Shown here in pieces: positions 1 through 7,686 of a DNA stretch of 15,332 nt. How positions within the stretch are numbered: position 1 is the stretch's first letter; each line of letters opens with the position of its first letter. The translations under genes were made by a program, and so were the position numbers. The notes below the pieces were generated by a model. That model did not search any database, had not been told where the DNA came from, and worked only from the letters and a program-made list of their open reading frames with translations. Source of the DNA: CAZIRO01 sp964541595 (GTDB taxonomy: Bacteria > Acidobacteriota > HRBIN11); assembly GCA_964541595.1 (NCBI GenBank), contig CAZIRO010000054.1, forward strand, positions 1-15,332. The letters run 5' to 3'.

Positions 1-1220
1 GCATCGTAAAGGCAAAAAACGCATGTGCACTGGGAACCGCATGGTTTCTGAACCACGATGCCGGGCGCCACTATCCGGACGCGCTCATCGATGGCCGGCC
101 GGCTGAACTGGAAGACGCCATCACACTCGCCGCAGAGATCCTTGACCGTGCGGAGTTCCCGCTCGTCTACGGACTCAGTAATATCACGGTCGAAGCCCAG
201 CGAGAAGCGGTGTTTCTGGCGGAACTCGCCGGCGGGGTGATCGACAGCCATACGTCGCTCTGACACGGCCCGACAGAAATCGCCCTCCAGGTTGGAGGGA
301 AATCCGCATGTACCCTGGGTGAGGTGAAAAATCGCGCCGATCTCATCATCTACTGGGGTAGTAACCCGGCGGAATGCCATCCACGCCATTTTACGCGCTA
401 CACGCTGACGCCGAAGGGGAAGTTCACTCCGAACGGTCGGAAAGACCGTACGATGGTGCTCGTGGACATTCGACCGACACCGAGTGCGCGTGCGGCCGAT
501 ATATTCCTGCAGATCCGACCCGGGAAAGATTTTGAAGTGCTGACCGCGCTGCGTGCGCTCATCAAGGGGCAACCCGTTGATCCGGAACGTATCGCCGAAA
601 CCGGTCTGACGCTGGAGCAACTCCAGGACCTCGCAGATCGCATGAAACGTGCGCGGTTCGGTGTGATGTTCTTCGGCATGGGACTGACGATGACCCGCGG
701 AAAATACATGAATTCATCGGCCATCCTGACCCTTGCGACGGAGTTGAATGCGTTCACAAAGTTCATCGCCATGCCGATGCGCGGACATGGGAATGTGACC
801 GGTGCAGATACGGTGGTCCGCTGGACGACGGGGTACCCGTTCGGGGTGAGTTTCAATCGCGGTTACCCGCGCTACAATCCGGGTGAGTTTTCTACGGTAG
901 ATCTGCTGGTACGCGGGGATGTGGACGCCGTGCTCGTGGTCGGTGCAGATCCCGCTGCGACCATGCCGCAACCGGCCATTGACCATCTGGCGCGCGTTCC
1001 GACCATCGTGCTCGACCCGAAGATCAGTCACACGATGCGTATCGCCAAAGTCGGCATCATTACGGCGACGACGGGGATCAGCGCCGGTGGAACTGCATAC
1101 CGTATGGACGAGGTGCCGATCCCGTTGCGCCCGGCTTTGCGATCCCCGTATCCCACGGATGAGGAGGTACTGCGTCGGATTCGGCAGGCATTGATGCAGC
1201 GAATGAACGGATACGCATGA
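1..1220 (+). CDS. fwdB: Formylmethanofuran dehydrogenase subunit B, selenocysteine-containing (5' partial)
   Basis: Mo/W-bis-pterin catalytic subunit that interconverts CO2 and formate inside the formylmethanofuran dehydrogenase complex. The frame is open from base 3 (first whole codon) to the TGA at 1218-1220, except for one in-frame TGA at 261-263 (visible residue 87). Seen: NACALG near visible residue 8, the last cysteine of the family's 4Fe-4S motif; NITVEAQREA; then Ser-Leu-[TGA]-His-Gly-Pro; CTLGEVKNRADLIIYWG; FGMGLTMTRGKYMN; MPMRGHGNVTG; RGYPRYNPGE; GTAYRMDEVPIPLR. All are FwdB hallmarks on both sides of the TGA. In archaeal FwdB/FmdB this position (about residue 118) is the metal-ligating Cys, or Sec in some methanogens, followed by His. 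About 30 N-terminal residues lie outside the window. 405 codons are visible; family members have about 430. Read as Sec, the gene is intact; read as a stop, it would be broken exactly at its active site. A GTG at 324 could start a shorter ORF but would omit conserved sequence. Confidence 0.9.
261..263 (+). other. In-frame TGA read as selenocysteine in fwdB
   Basis: The TGA aligns with the metal-ligand Cys/Sec of FwdB and formate dehydrogenase-type enzymes and is followed by codons for His-Gly-Pro. The first 11 bases (TGACACGGCCC) equal, as I recall it, the start of the E. coli fdhF Sec site. Part of that identity simply reflects the shared protein motif. A single-base change from TGC or TGT would also give TGA, so a sequencing error or nonsense mutation is the main alternative. 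The downstream hairpin and the intact 3' frame argue against it. Confidence 0.82.
283..299 (+). promoter_or_regulatory. Putative bacterial SECIS hairpin in fwdB
   Basis: CCCTCC (283-288) pairs perfectly with GGAGGG (294-299) around the loop AGGTT (289-293). The stem begins 19 nt after the TGA. The loop G at 290 lies 26 nt after it, within the roughly 16-37 nt window usually given for bacterial SECIS elements, and the loop carries the G-U pair of bases seen in fdhF. A 2x2 internal loop below could be followed by two more pairs (280 with 302, 279 with 303). I see no bulged U like that of the E. coli element, so the fit to E. coli SelB is imperfect. Archaeal SECIS elements sit in untranslated regions, so this position points to a bacterial host. 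Confidence 0.72.
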
Positions 1221-1266
1221 GTGCGGGACGGATACCCGGATGGGTGCCGGTACCCGTGCAGGATAC

Positions 1267-1289
1267 GTGCACACCAACGGGGTGTACAC
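1267..1289 (+). other. Hairpin in the fwdB-fwdA spacer (1221-1374)
   Basis: GTGCACACC (1267-1275) pairs with GGTGTACAC (1281-1289) with one C-A mismatch and a 5-nt loop. It lies in a 154-nt spacer, long for this tightly packed operon. Possible roles are RNA processing, attenuation or fixing subunit ratios. No T-run follows, so it is not a classical terminator. I see no other confident feature in the spacer. Confidence 0.35.
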
Positions 1290-1374
1290 GGGGGGTGCTG
1301 CCGGTTCGTACGATCTCGAATACGGGTGAGTTGTGTTCCCGTGCGAAGCGGTGGAATCACAGCGAGTGGGGGCC

Positions 1375-3024
1375 ATGCGGATACGTGGTGGCAAGGTGTT
1401 TGACCCCGTGCACGGGTTGAACGGGGTGGTCAAAGATATCTGTATCGCAAATGGTAAAATCGTCGAAACGGTACCCGATGATGATACCCGGGTGATCGAC
1501 GCCACCGGGATGATCGTGGTCCCCGGGGGTGTGGACATTCACACGCATATTGCCGGCGCGGCGATCAACTTCGCGCGAGAACTCATTCCTGAAGCGCAGC
1601 GGCGGGCGCATCCGTTATCGCGCACGCGGGTACGTCGTTCCGGAATCATCAGTGTGGCACCGTCGACGTTTGCCACCGGATACCTCTACGCGAGTATGGG
1701 GTGGACCACCCTGTTTGAAGCCGCCGTGCCCATCCTGACGGCCAAACACACGCATGAAGAGTTGCGGGCTACGCCGATCGTCGATAAGGGGTGCTACCTC
1801 ATGCTCGGCAATAACGAGATCGTGCTCGATCTGCTCGAGCAGAATGATGACGCACGGGCACGCGATGTCGTAGCCTGGTTATGTCATGCTGCAAAAGTCT
1901 ATGGCGTCAAAGCCGTCAATCCCGGCGGTGTGGCGGCCTGGAAATGGGGCAAAAACGTCCATGACCTGCACGAGGTCATCCCCGGGTATCAAACCGTTAC
2001 ACCGGCCAGGATGATCACCGCGCTCGCGCGTATCGTGGATGAACTCGGGTTTCGCCACCCGTTGCATTTGCACTGCAATAACCTGGGAATCCCGGGAAAT
2101 TACCGTACCACCCTGGAGACCATTCGCCTGCTCGATGGACAGCGCGTGCACCTCGCACATGTGCAGTTTCATGCATACGGCGGCGAGGACTGGTCCAGTA
2201 TTCGTTCGGAATCCGTGCGTATTGCCGAAGCCATTCAGGCCCAGGCCCACTTCACGGTCGACGCCGGCGTTGTCCTGTTCGGGGACACGGTCACGATCAC
2301 GGCGGATGGACCCTGGCAGTATCTCCTGTATCAATTAACCGGCCACAAATGGGGGAACCTGGACGTCGAAAACGAAACCGGATGCGGTATCGTGCCGTAT
2401 GCATATCGGGAACGCAGTCTGGTGAACGGAGTGCAGTGGGCCGTGGGACTGGAACTGTTGCTGCTCATAGAGGATCCCTGGCGGATTTTCCTCACGACCG
2501 ACCACCCGAACGGGGGGGCGTTCTGGCGGTATCCGGAGATCATTCACCTGCTGATGGACCGGGAGTATCGCCGGGAACAACTGCGCGCGCTCCCGGCAAA
2601 AGTCCGTGAGCGTACGGTTCTGGCGGATATCGATCGGGAGTATTCCCTGTACGAGATCGTGATCATCACGTCCGCGGGACCGGCACGAGCGCTCGGGCTT
2701 CCGGATAAGGGCCATCTCGGTGTGGGTGCGGATGCGGATATCGTCATTTATGAGGAGCAGGACGACATTGCCCAGATGTTCGCGCGTCCCCGGTACGTGA
2801 TCAAGGGGGGTGAAATCGTGGTCGAAGACGGGGAAATCCGGGCCTCCCCGGACGGCCGCGAGTTCATCTACCTTCCGGAAACCGATCCCGACGTGGCATC
2901 CTTCCTGCGCCCGTTATTTGAGCACTATTATACAATATCTTTCGATAATTACCCTGTTGAACTCGCGCGTGTGCATCGCGCGACCGTGATGCCAGCCAGG
3001 GGGGCGGAAGATCCATGCACGTGA
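1375..3024 (+). CDS. fwdA: Formylmethanofuran dehydrogenase/hydrolase subunit A
   Basis: Amidohydrolase-fold subunit that hydrolyses formyl-methanofuran to formate, or condenses them, at a binuclear metal site. It is called FhcA in methylotrophs. Translation from ATG 1375 gives 549 residues; family members have about 550-570. The metal-site set is present: DIHTHIAG (His56, His58), GVKAVNPGG (Lys179, expected to be the carboxylated lysine), LHLHCNNLG (His231, His233), LAHVQFHAYGG (His262, His266) and TTDHPNGG (Asp376). ATG 1375 is preferred because MRIRGGKVFDP aligns with the family N-terminus and GTGGGGG lies just upstream. An in-frame GTG at 1333 would add 14 unsupported residues. The 3' end overlaps fwdC by 10 nt. 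With a redox-active FwdB, this subunit would exchange formate through the complex and not simply release it. Confidence 0.95.
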   Translation: MRIRGGKVFDPVHGLNGVVKDICIANGKIVETVPDDDTRVIDATGMIVVPGGVDIHTHIAGAAINFARELIPEAQRRAHPLSRTRVRRSGIISVAPSTFATGYLYASMGWTTLFEAAVPILTAKHTHEELRATPIVDKGCYLMLGNNEIVLDLLEQNDDARARDVVAWLCHAAKVYGVKAVNPGGVAAWKWGKNVHDLHEVIPGYQTVTPARMITALARIVDELGFRHPLHLHCNNLGIPGNYRTTLETIRLLDGQRVHLAHVQFHAYGGEDWSSIRSESVRIAEAIQAQAHFTVDAGVVLFGDTVTITADGPWQYLLYQLTGHKWGNLDVENETGCGIVPYAYRERSLVNGVQWAVGLELLLLIEDPWRIFLTTDHPNGGAFWRYPEIIHLLMDREYRREQLRALPAKVRERTVLADIDREYSLYEIVIITSAGPARALGLPDKGHLGVGADADIVIYEEQDDIAQMFARPRYVIKGGEIVVEDGEIRASPDGREFIYLPETDPDVASFLRPLFEHYYTISFDNYPVELARVHRATVMPARGAEDPCT

Positions 3025-3866
3025 CCCGATTGGTTTTGCGGCGTGCACCGACAGTACCGCTGGAAGCGGAATGCATTACACCGGATGTGCTGGATGGCCT
3101 GCGGAATGCTGAAATCCGGGCGCTCCCGGTGTTTCACGGAAAGCGACAGTATCGACTGGATGACTTTTTTGACGTGGAGGGTGACGGCAGTGCTGAAATC
3201 CATCTGGAAGGCGACCTGCATCGGGTCCGCTGGGTGGGCCATCGGATGACCCATGGCCGGATTGTGATTCACGGCAATATCGGTATGCACCTGGGCGCGT
3301 CCATGCAGGGCGGTACGGTCGAGGTATACGGACACGCCGGCGACTGGGTAGGGGCTGAAATGACCGGCGGTCGAATCTGGATCCATGGCAATGCGGGCAA
3401 TCAGGTGGGTGCAGCATATCGGGGCAGTCCGGCGGGGATGCAAGGTGGGGTCATCCTCATCGATGGCAGCGCCGGAATCGAACTCGGGATGCGCATGTAT
3501 CGCGGTGTGATCGCCGTGCGGGGACCGGTCGGCGATTTCGCCGGTTTGCACATGCGCGGAGGGACACTCGTTTTACTCAATGCGGTGGGGATCCGTACGG
3601 GTGCATGGATGGTGCGTGGCACCGTGTTGACGTTCCGTCCGCCGGCGCTATTGCCGACGTTTCTGTATGCGTGCACGTATCGACCGACGTTTCTCATCCT
3701 GTACATCCGCTATCTGGAGCAACTCGGGTTCACACTGCCGGACACCGCGCGGTCATGTGTGTTTCATCGGTATGTCGGGGATACGGCGGTACCGGGTAAG
3801 GGCGAAATTCTGGTGGCCGAACCGAAACCACAGGAGCACAGAACCACTGTACAGCGTGAGGTGTAA
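3015..3866 (+). CDS. fwdC: Formylmethanofuran dehydrogenase/hydrolase subunit C
   Basis: Structural subunit with the beta-helix fold shared with the C-terminal domain of glutamate synthase. It scaffolds FwdA and FwdB (FhcC in methylotrophs). It is 283 residues long. The core from about residue 70 to 200 shows the repeating pattern of glycine pairs about 20 residues apart: MTHGRIVIHGNIG, MQGGTVEVYGHAG, MTGGRIWIHGNAG, MQGGVILIDGSAG, MRGGTLVLLNAVG. The start ATG lies inside the end of fwdA, preceded by GGAAG, implying translational coupling. The C-terminal tail after residue 205 is less conserved. No separate FwdD is encoded next to it. Confidence 0.93.
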   Translation: MHVTRLVLRRAPTVPLEAECITPDVLDGLRNAEIRALPVFHGKRQYRLDDFFDVEGDGSAEIHLEGDLHRVRWVGHRMTHGRIVIHGNIGMHLGASMQGGTVEVYGHAGDWVGAEMTGGRIWIHGNAGNQVGAAYRGSPAGMQGGVILIDGSAGIELGMRMYRGVIAVRGPVGDFAGLHMRGGTLVLLNAVGIRTGAWMVRGTVLTFRPPALLPTFLYACTYRPTFLILYIRYLEQLGFTLPDTARSCVFHRYVGDTAVPGKGEILVAEPKPQEHRTTVQREV

Positions 3867-3871
3867 TCCGG

Positions 3872-3965
3872 TCCGGGGGATGGGGAACCTCCATCCGGAG
3901 TATGCGACCGGACGGTCGCATATGTTCTGACCCGATACGCGGGCTGGATCCGCATCCACGGATCC
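3872..3965 (+). other. Cluster of three hairpins in the 259-nt fwdC-DUF447 spacer
   Basis: Three stem-loops follow the fwdC stop. First, TCCGG plus ATGG pairs with CCATCCGGA (3872-3899) with a GGG bulge. Second, and strongest, TATGCGACC (3901-3909) pairs perfectly with GGTCGCATA (3914-3922) around GGAC. Third, GGATCCG (3946-3952) pairs with CGGATCC (3959-3965). None has a clean T-tract, so Rho-independent termination is doubtful; RNA stabilisation, processing or attenuation between fwdBAC and the downstream genes is as likely. The rest of the spacer to 4125 includes an A-rich patch (about 3975-4000) with no convincing promoter. Confidence 0.45.
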
Positions 3966-4125
3966 GATATAGTGATGTGAAAACCACAAAAAATACGGAA
4001 TTTCCGGGTCATGGGGGGTGCGGGGCTTCCGGTGCGGCGCCACAGATTGTGTCGTATTGTCCTCACAGTCAGTTCCGTTGGCCGGTTTCCGGGCGTGCGT
4101 ACGGGGTACCGGTGGACCGGATATC

Positions 4126-4713
4126 ATGCCGTTCATTATTGAAACGATCGTGACAACACGGGACACGCACGGTCGAATCAACTTTGCACCCATGGGGGTG
4201 GAGTGGGGCGCGTCGGTGATCGTGTTAAAACCGTACCAGGATACGACGACGTTCCGGAATCTCGTCGCCACGCGGGAGGCCGTGGTCAATGTCACGGACA
4301 ATGTGATGCTGTTTGCCCAGGCGGCGATTGCCGATCCGACGTTTCCACACCGTCCCGCACGGGTGGTGCAGGGCGCGGTACTTGAAGACGTTTGTTCATG
4401 GCGCGAAGTGCGGGTTCTCAAGGTGGACACACGCGCTCCCAGGGCGCGCATCCCGTGCCAGATCGTGTATCGCGGCGTTGCGCGGGAGTTTATCGGGTAC
4501 AACCGCGCGCAGGCGGCCGTTATTGAAGCAGCCATACTGGCCACACGGATTCGGTTTTTGCCCATGGAGCAGATCTTACGGGATATTGAACGCCTGCAGG
4601 TCATCGTCCGGAAGACCGGTGGTGCGCGCGAACACACTGCTATGCAGTTGCTCGTGGCATACATTCAGCGCGCAGCGGCAGTACATGGCGTGTCCCGACA
4701 GGGAACATCATGA
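4126..4713 (+). CDS. DUF447 family protein, predicted flavin-binding split-barrel
   Basis: 195 residues from ATG 4126. The start is chosen because MPFIIETIVTTRD is the typical DUF447 N-terminus; an ATG 36 codons earlier would add low-complexity residues. Family features seen: INFAPMGVEW near residue 20, TTFRNLVATREAVVNVTDN near residue 42, then LFAQAA, and a helical C-terminal half with ERLQVIVRKTGG. DUF447 proteins adopt an FMN-binding split-barrel fold like flavin reductases, and many are found in organisms with H4MPT. The reaction is not known to me. The stop overlaps the mptG start (ATGA), so the two are translationally coupled. A role in cofactor maturation or in a reductive step of H4MPT synthesis is inference from context only. 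Confidence 0.85.
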   Translation: MPFIIETIVTTRDTHGRINFAPMGVEWGASVIVLKPYQDTTTFRNLVATREAVVNVTDNVMLFAQAAIADPTFPHRPARVVQGAVLEDVCSWREVRVLKVDTRAPRARIPCQIVYRGVAREFIGYNRAQAAVIEAAILATRIRFLPMEQILRDIERLQVIVRKTGGAREHTAMQLLVAYIQRAAAVHGVSRQGTS

Positions 4714-5699
4714 TTGCGCGGACGGTTTGGATTCGCACGCCGGCGCGATTGCATCTGGGGATGCTGGATCTCAGCGGATCTTTAGGCCGCCGGTTTGGTG
4801 GACTGGGGCTTGCGGTGGAACGGCCATCGGTGGTGGTGTCGGTGACTGCGGCGTCTTCCCTGGAAGTCATCGGTCCCTGTGCAGCGCGTGTGCAACGGCT
4901 GGTCGCACGGGTCTGGACCCGATTGGATTCGAAAAATGCACTGGCCGGTGCACGTATCCGGATTCATGAAACCATACCGTCCCATGTTGGGCTGGGTTCC
5001 GGTACGCAATTGCATCTGGCCGTTGTTGAGGCATTGGCCCGATTACGGGGGATCCCTCTGACACCGGAACAACTCACGCGTCTGAGTGAACGTGGCCGGC
5101 GTTCCGGTGTGGGTACCTGGGTGTATCTGTACGGAGGGTTTGTCGTGGAAGGGGGTCGACCGGTGGACGGTGCACGACCACTGGCGCCGTTGCTCATCCG
5201 GCTGGACATTCCCGCGGCATGGCGGTGGATTGTGGCGATCCCCCGGGATATTCATGGCATTCACGGACGCATGGAAGAAGAGGTATTCCTGCGTCGGATC
5301 CGGATGGACGAGACCGTGTCCGGCCAGATCTGTCGACGCGTGATCATGCAGATGCTGCCGGCGCTTGTGGAAGGCGATATCCGTGCATTCGGCACGGCGC
5401 TGACCGAAGTGCAACGGCTGGTGGGTGACGTGTTTGCGCCGGTCCAGGGGGGACGGTTTGCGCATCCCCTGTCTGCTGCCCTGATCGATGCCATGCTGGA
5501 ACTCGGTGCGGCCGGTGCGGGTCAGAGTTCCTGGGGACCCACCGTATATGGCGTCGTTGCGGACGCATCGACGGCACAACGTCTGGCAGAATCGTTGCAA
5601 CATCGTACGGGTCCAGATGGCCGTCCGTTTGGGGAAACCGCCACGATCATGGTCGTGGCAACCAATCGCGCGGGACGTCAAATCTGGACGGAACGGTGA
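4710..5699 (+). CDS. mptG: Beta-ribofuranosylaminobenzene 5'-phosphate synthase
   Basis: The committed step of H4MPT synthesis: condensation of 4-hydroxybenzoate or 4-aminobenzoate with PRPP to give beta-RFA-P. 329 residues, usual for the family, which belongs to the GHMP-kinase fold. Seen: RTPARLHLGMLDL at residues 9-21; the glycine-rich loop IPSHVGLGSGTQ at 89-100; SGVGTWVYLYGGFVVEGG near 141; and the C-terminal GAAGAGQSSWGPTVYGV. ATG 4710 overlaps the upstream stop by 4 nt, and the gene ends 12 nt before the ftr start chosen here. This gene is a reliable marker for H4MPT production. Confidence 0.94.
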   Translation: MIARTVWIRTPARLHLGMLDLSGSLGRRFGGLGLAVERPSVVVSVTAASSLEVIGPCAARVQRLVARVWTRLDSKNALAGARIRIHETIPSHVGLGSGTQLHLAVVEALARLRGIPLTPEQLTRLSERGRRSGVGTWVYLYGGFVVEGGRPVDGARPLAPLLIRLDIPAAWRWIVAIPRDIHGIHGRMEEEVFLRRIRMDETVSGQICRRVIMQMLPALVEGDIRAFGTALTEVQRLVGDVFAPVQGGRFAHPLSAALIDAMLELGAAGAGQSSWGPTVYGVVADASTAQRLAESLQHRTGPDGRPFGETATIMVVATNRAGRQIWTER

Positions 5700-5711
5700 G
5701 GAGCCATGCGT

Positions 5712-6635
5712 ATGCACCATGCGGAAGTGATCGATACATTCGCTGAAGCGTTTGCCATGTGGGCAACACGGGTCATCATTACCGCCGCAACAGAAGAATG
5801 GGCATGGGCCGCCGCACAGTCGATGGTCGGGTTTGCTACATCGATCATCGGCTGCGGTTGCGAAGCGGGGATCGAACGAACCCTGCCACCGAATGAGACC
5901 CCGGACGAGCGTCCCGGAGTCAGCGTCCTGCTGTTCGCCATGACGGTCGATGACGTGCACAATCATCTGGTCAAACGGATCGGTCAGTGTGTCCTGACCT
6001 GTGCGACAACGGCATGTTATAACGGCCTGGACGGGGAGCAGACGGTCAATGTGGGCGGTCAGTTGCGGTATTTTGGCGATGGGTTTCAGATCAGTAAACG
6101 ACTGGAGGAACGACGGTTCTGGCGCATTCCGGTGATGGATGGTGAGTTCCTGATCGAAGAACAGTTCGGTGTCCAGCCGGCCGTCGGTGGGGGAAACCTC
6201 ATTTTGATGGCGACGTCGCAGGAGGAGGCCCTGCGTGCGGCCACAGCCGCCGTGCGTGCGATCCGGCGTGTCTCCGGCGTGATCCTGCCGTTTCCCGGCG
6301 GAATCGTCCGCAGCGGCAGTAAAGTGGGGTCGCACCGGTATAAGTTTTTACACGCGTCGACCAATGATCCGTATTGTCCGACACTGCGCGGGCTTGTTCG
6401 GGATACACGGGTGCCGGAAGGGATCCAGTGTGTCTATGAAATCGTCATCGACGGGCTGACGCTGGACAGCGTGCGTGATGCGATGCAGCGCGGAATCATT
6501 GCGGCTGCGGAGCACGGTGCACGGTATATTACCGCGGGCAATTATGGAGGAAACCTGGGACAGTACCGGATTCCCCTGCGGGAACTTCTGGAAGCGTCGG
6601 CCGTTTTCCCGGCGAGCGCCCCGGACGGGGGCTGA
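5712..6635 (+). CDS. ftr: Formylmethanofuran:tetrahydromethanopterin formyltransferase
   Basis: Transfers the formyl group between methanofuran and N5 of H4MPT. It is named FhcD where it is a subunit of the hydrolase complex. It is close to full family length (about 300 residues) with strong signatures: IDTFAEAFAMWATRVIITAA, SMVGFATSIIGCGCEAGIER, ETPDERPGVSVLLF, KRIGQCVLTCATTACYNGL, YFGDGFQISK, ILPFPGGIVRSGSKVGS, FLHASTNDPYCPTLRG. The Shine-Dalgarno GAGGAG (5698-5703) overlaps the mptG stop. It is only 2 nt from ATG 5706 but 8 nt from ATG 5712, so 5712 is preferred; 5706 would add Met-Arg. It is separated from fwdBAC by DUF447 and mptG. Confidence 0.95.
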   Translation: MHHAEVIDTFAEAFAMWATRVIITAATEEWAWAAAQSMVGFATSIIGCGCEAGIERTLPPNETPDERPGVSVLLFAMTVDDVHNHLVKRIGQCVLTCATTACYNGLDGEQTVNVGGQLRYFGDGFQISKRLEERRFWRIPVMDGEFLIEEQFGVQPAVGGGNLILMATSQEEALRAATAAVRAIRRVSGVILPFPGGIVRSGSKVGSHRYKFLHASTNDPYCPTLRGLVRDTRVPEGIQCVYEIVIDGLTLDSVRDAMQRGIIAAAEHGARYITAGNYGGNLGQYRIPLRELLEASAVFPASAPDGG

Positions 6636-6680
6636 TGCCACGCCTCCCCTGGACGTTCTGCTTGTGCAACAACACGTCGA

Positions 6681-6686
6681 TATACT
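6681..6686 (+). promoter_or_regulatory. mch: Possible -10 element upstream of mch
   Basis: TATACT matches the bacterial -10 consensus at 5 of 6 positions, in the 78-nt gap between ftr and mch, which is long for this gene group. TTCTGC (6656-6661) is a poor -35 with 19-nt spacing. A start near 6693 would leave a leader of about 20 nt. It may be chance; mch may simply be read through from ftr. Confidence 0.28.
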
Positions 6687-6713
6687 ACACAGGGTTTCGG
6701 AGAGACGGGAACC

Positions 6714-7676
6714 ATGCATCGATACCGGGACCGGCAATTGAATCGACGCGCCTGGCAGCGTGTGGAGTCCATGATCGCGCATGCGGAGGAGCTCCGTATC
6801 GGTGTGCATACGCTCGCCTGTGGTACCCGTATCGTGGATTGCGGCGTTCGAACGCACGGCGGATTCGCTGCCGGTCGGGAATTCGCGGCGATCTGTATGG
6901 GAGACCTCGGACACGTGACCTGGACGGAAACACGACTGGGAGAACGGTCCTGGCCGGGTGTACTGGTCACGACCGACCACCCGGTCATCGCATGTCTGGC
7001 CGCGCAGTATGCGGGCTGGAGGATCCGAATGGACACGTTTTTCGCGATGGCGAGCGGTCCCGGCCGTGCACTTGTACGGGCGGAATCCCTGTTTGAACGG
7101 ATCGGGTATACGGAATCTTCAGACGTCGGTGTGCTGTGCCTGGAAACCCGAACGTTGCCGGATGAGACCGTGGCCCGGACCATTGCCGAGCGCATGCAGG
7201 TGTCTCCGGATGCACTGGTACTGCTCGTTGCACCCACGGCGAGTATCGTTGGGAGCGTTCAGATCGCCGCACGAAGCGTCGAAACCGCACTGCATAAAAT
7301 CGAAGTCATGGGCTACGATGTCCATCAGTTTGTGAGCGGTATCGGCGTATGCCCACTGCCGCCCGTCGCACCCTCGGATGCCCATGCCATCGGACGCGCG
7401 AACGACGCTATCCTCTACGGTGCACGTGTTACGCTGTTTGCGGACGGGCAGGACGATACCCTCGAAGAGATCGCCCAGCGCCTGCCGTCCGCCACGTCTC
7501 CGCACTATGGGCAGCCGTTTTATACCGTTCTGGAGCGGCATGCATTTGACTTCTATCAGATCGACCCGTTGTTGTTCAGTCCGGCGGCGGTGGTCGTGCA
7601 CAATCTCCGCAGCGGTCGAACGTTTCATGCGGGTCGGGTCAATGTGTCGGTTCTGGAGGCGTCGTTCTTCGGATGA
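6714..7676 (+). CDS. mch: Methenyltetrahydromethanopterin cyclohydrolase
   Basis: Interconverts formyl-H4MPT and methenyl-H4MPT in the cytoplasm. 320 residues, the usual size. Seen: VDCGVRTHGGFAAGREFA near residue 42, ICMGDLGHVTW, LVTTDHPVIACLAAQYAGW near residue 84, MASGPGRAL, CLETRTLPDE, VAPTASIVGSVQIAARSVET near 175, and YGQPFYTVLE near the C-terminus. The ATG follows a weak Shine-Dalgarno (GGAG at 6699-6702, GGGA closer). It is the last gene of the plus-strand run and ends 10 nt before the convergent HisA-like gene. Confidence 0.95.
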   Translation: MHRYRDRQLNRRAWQRVESMIAHAEELRIGVHTLACGTRIVDCGVRTHGGFAAGREFAAICMGDLGHVTWTETRLGERSWPGVLVTTDHPVIACLAAQYAGWRIRMDTFFAMASGPGRALVRAESLFERIGYTESSDVGVLCLETRTLPDETVARTIAERMQVSPDALVLLVAPTASIVGSVQIAARSVETALHKIEVMGYDVHQFVSGIGVCPLPPVAPSDAHAIGRANDAILYGARVTLFADGQDDTLEEIAQRLPSATSPHYGQPFYTVLERHAFDFYQIDPLLFSPAAVVVHNLRSGRTFHAGRVNVSVLEASFFG

Positions 7677-7686
7677 ACAGCATGCG

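Noticed and set aside
398..856. Long minus-strand ORF opposite fwdB
   Set aside because: Shadow of a real gene; no recognisable domain and low-complexity composition.
324..1220. Independent gene starting at GTG 324
   Set aside because: FwdB-conserved sequence continues upstream without a break through the TGA at 261-263; a start here would remove the active-site region.
261..1220. fwdB as a pseudogene interrupted by a nonsense codon
   Set aside because: There is only one interruption, it is exactly at the known Cys/Sec site, it is followed by a SECIS-like hairpin, and the 318 sense codons after it remain conserved. Not fully excluded without reads and the Sec genes.
1217..1420. 67-codon ORF with six Cys overlapping the fwdB stop (ATGA)
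   Set aside because: The cysteine spacing does not match ferredoxin-type CxxCxxC motifs, it runs into fwdA in another frame, and it resembles no known Fwd subunit.
3901..3922. Hairpin as a Rho-independent terminator
   Set aside because: The stem is strong but is followed by TGTTCTGA, not a T-tract, so only a general structured-RNA call is made.
5043..6335. 430-codon minus-strand ORF opposite mptG and ftr
   Set aside because: It lies wholly against two strongly recognised genes; its His/Arg/Gly-rich composition is typical of antisense translation in GC-rich DNA.
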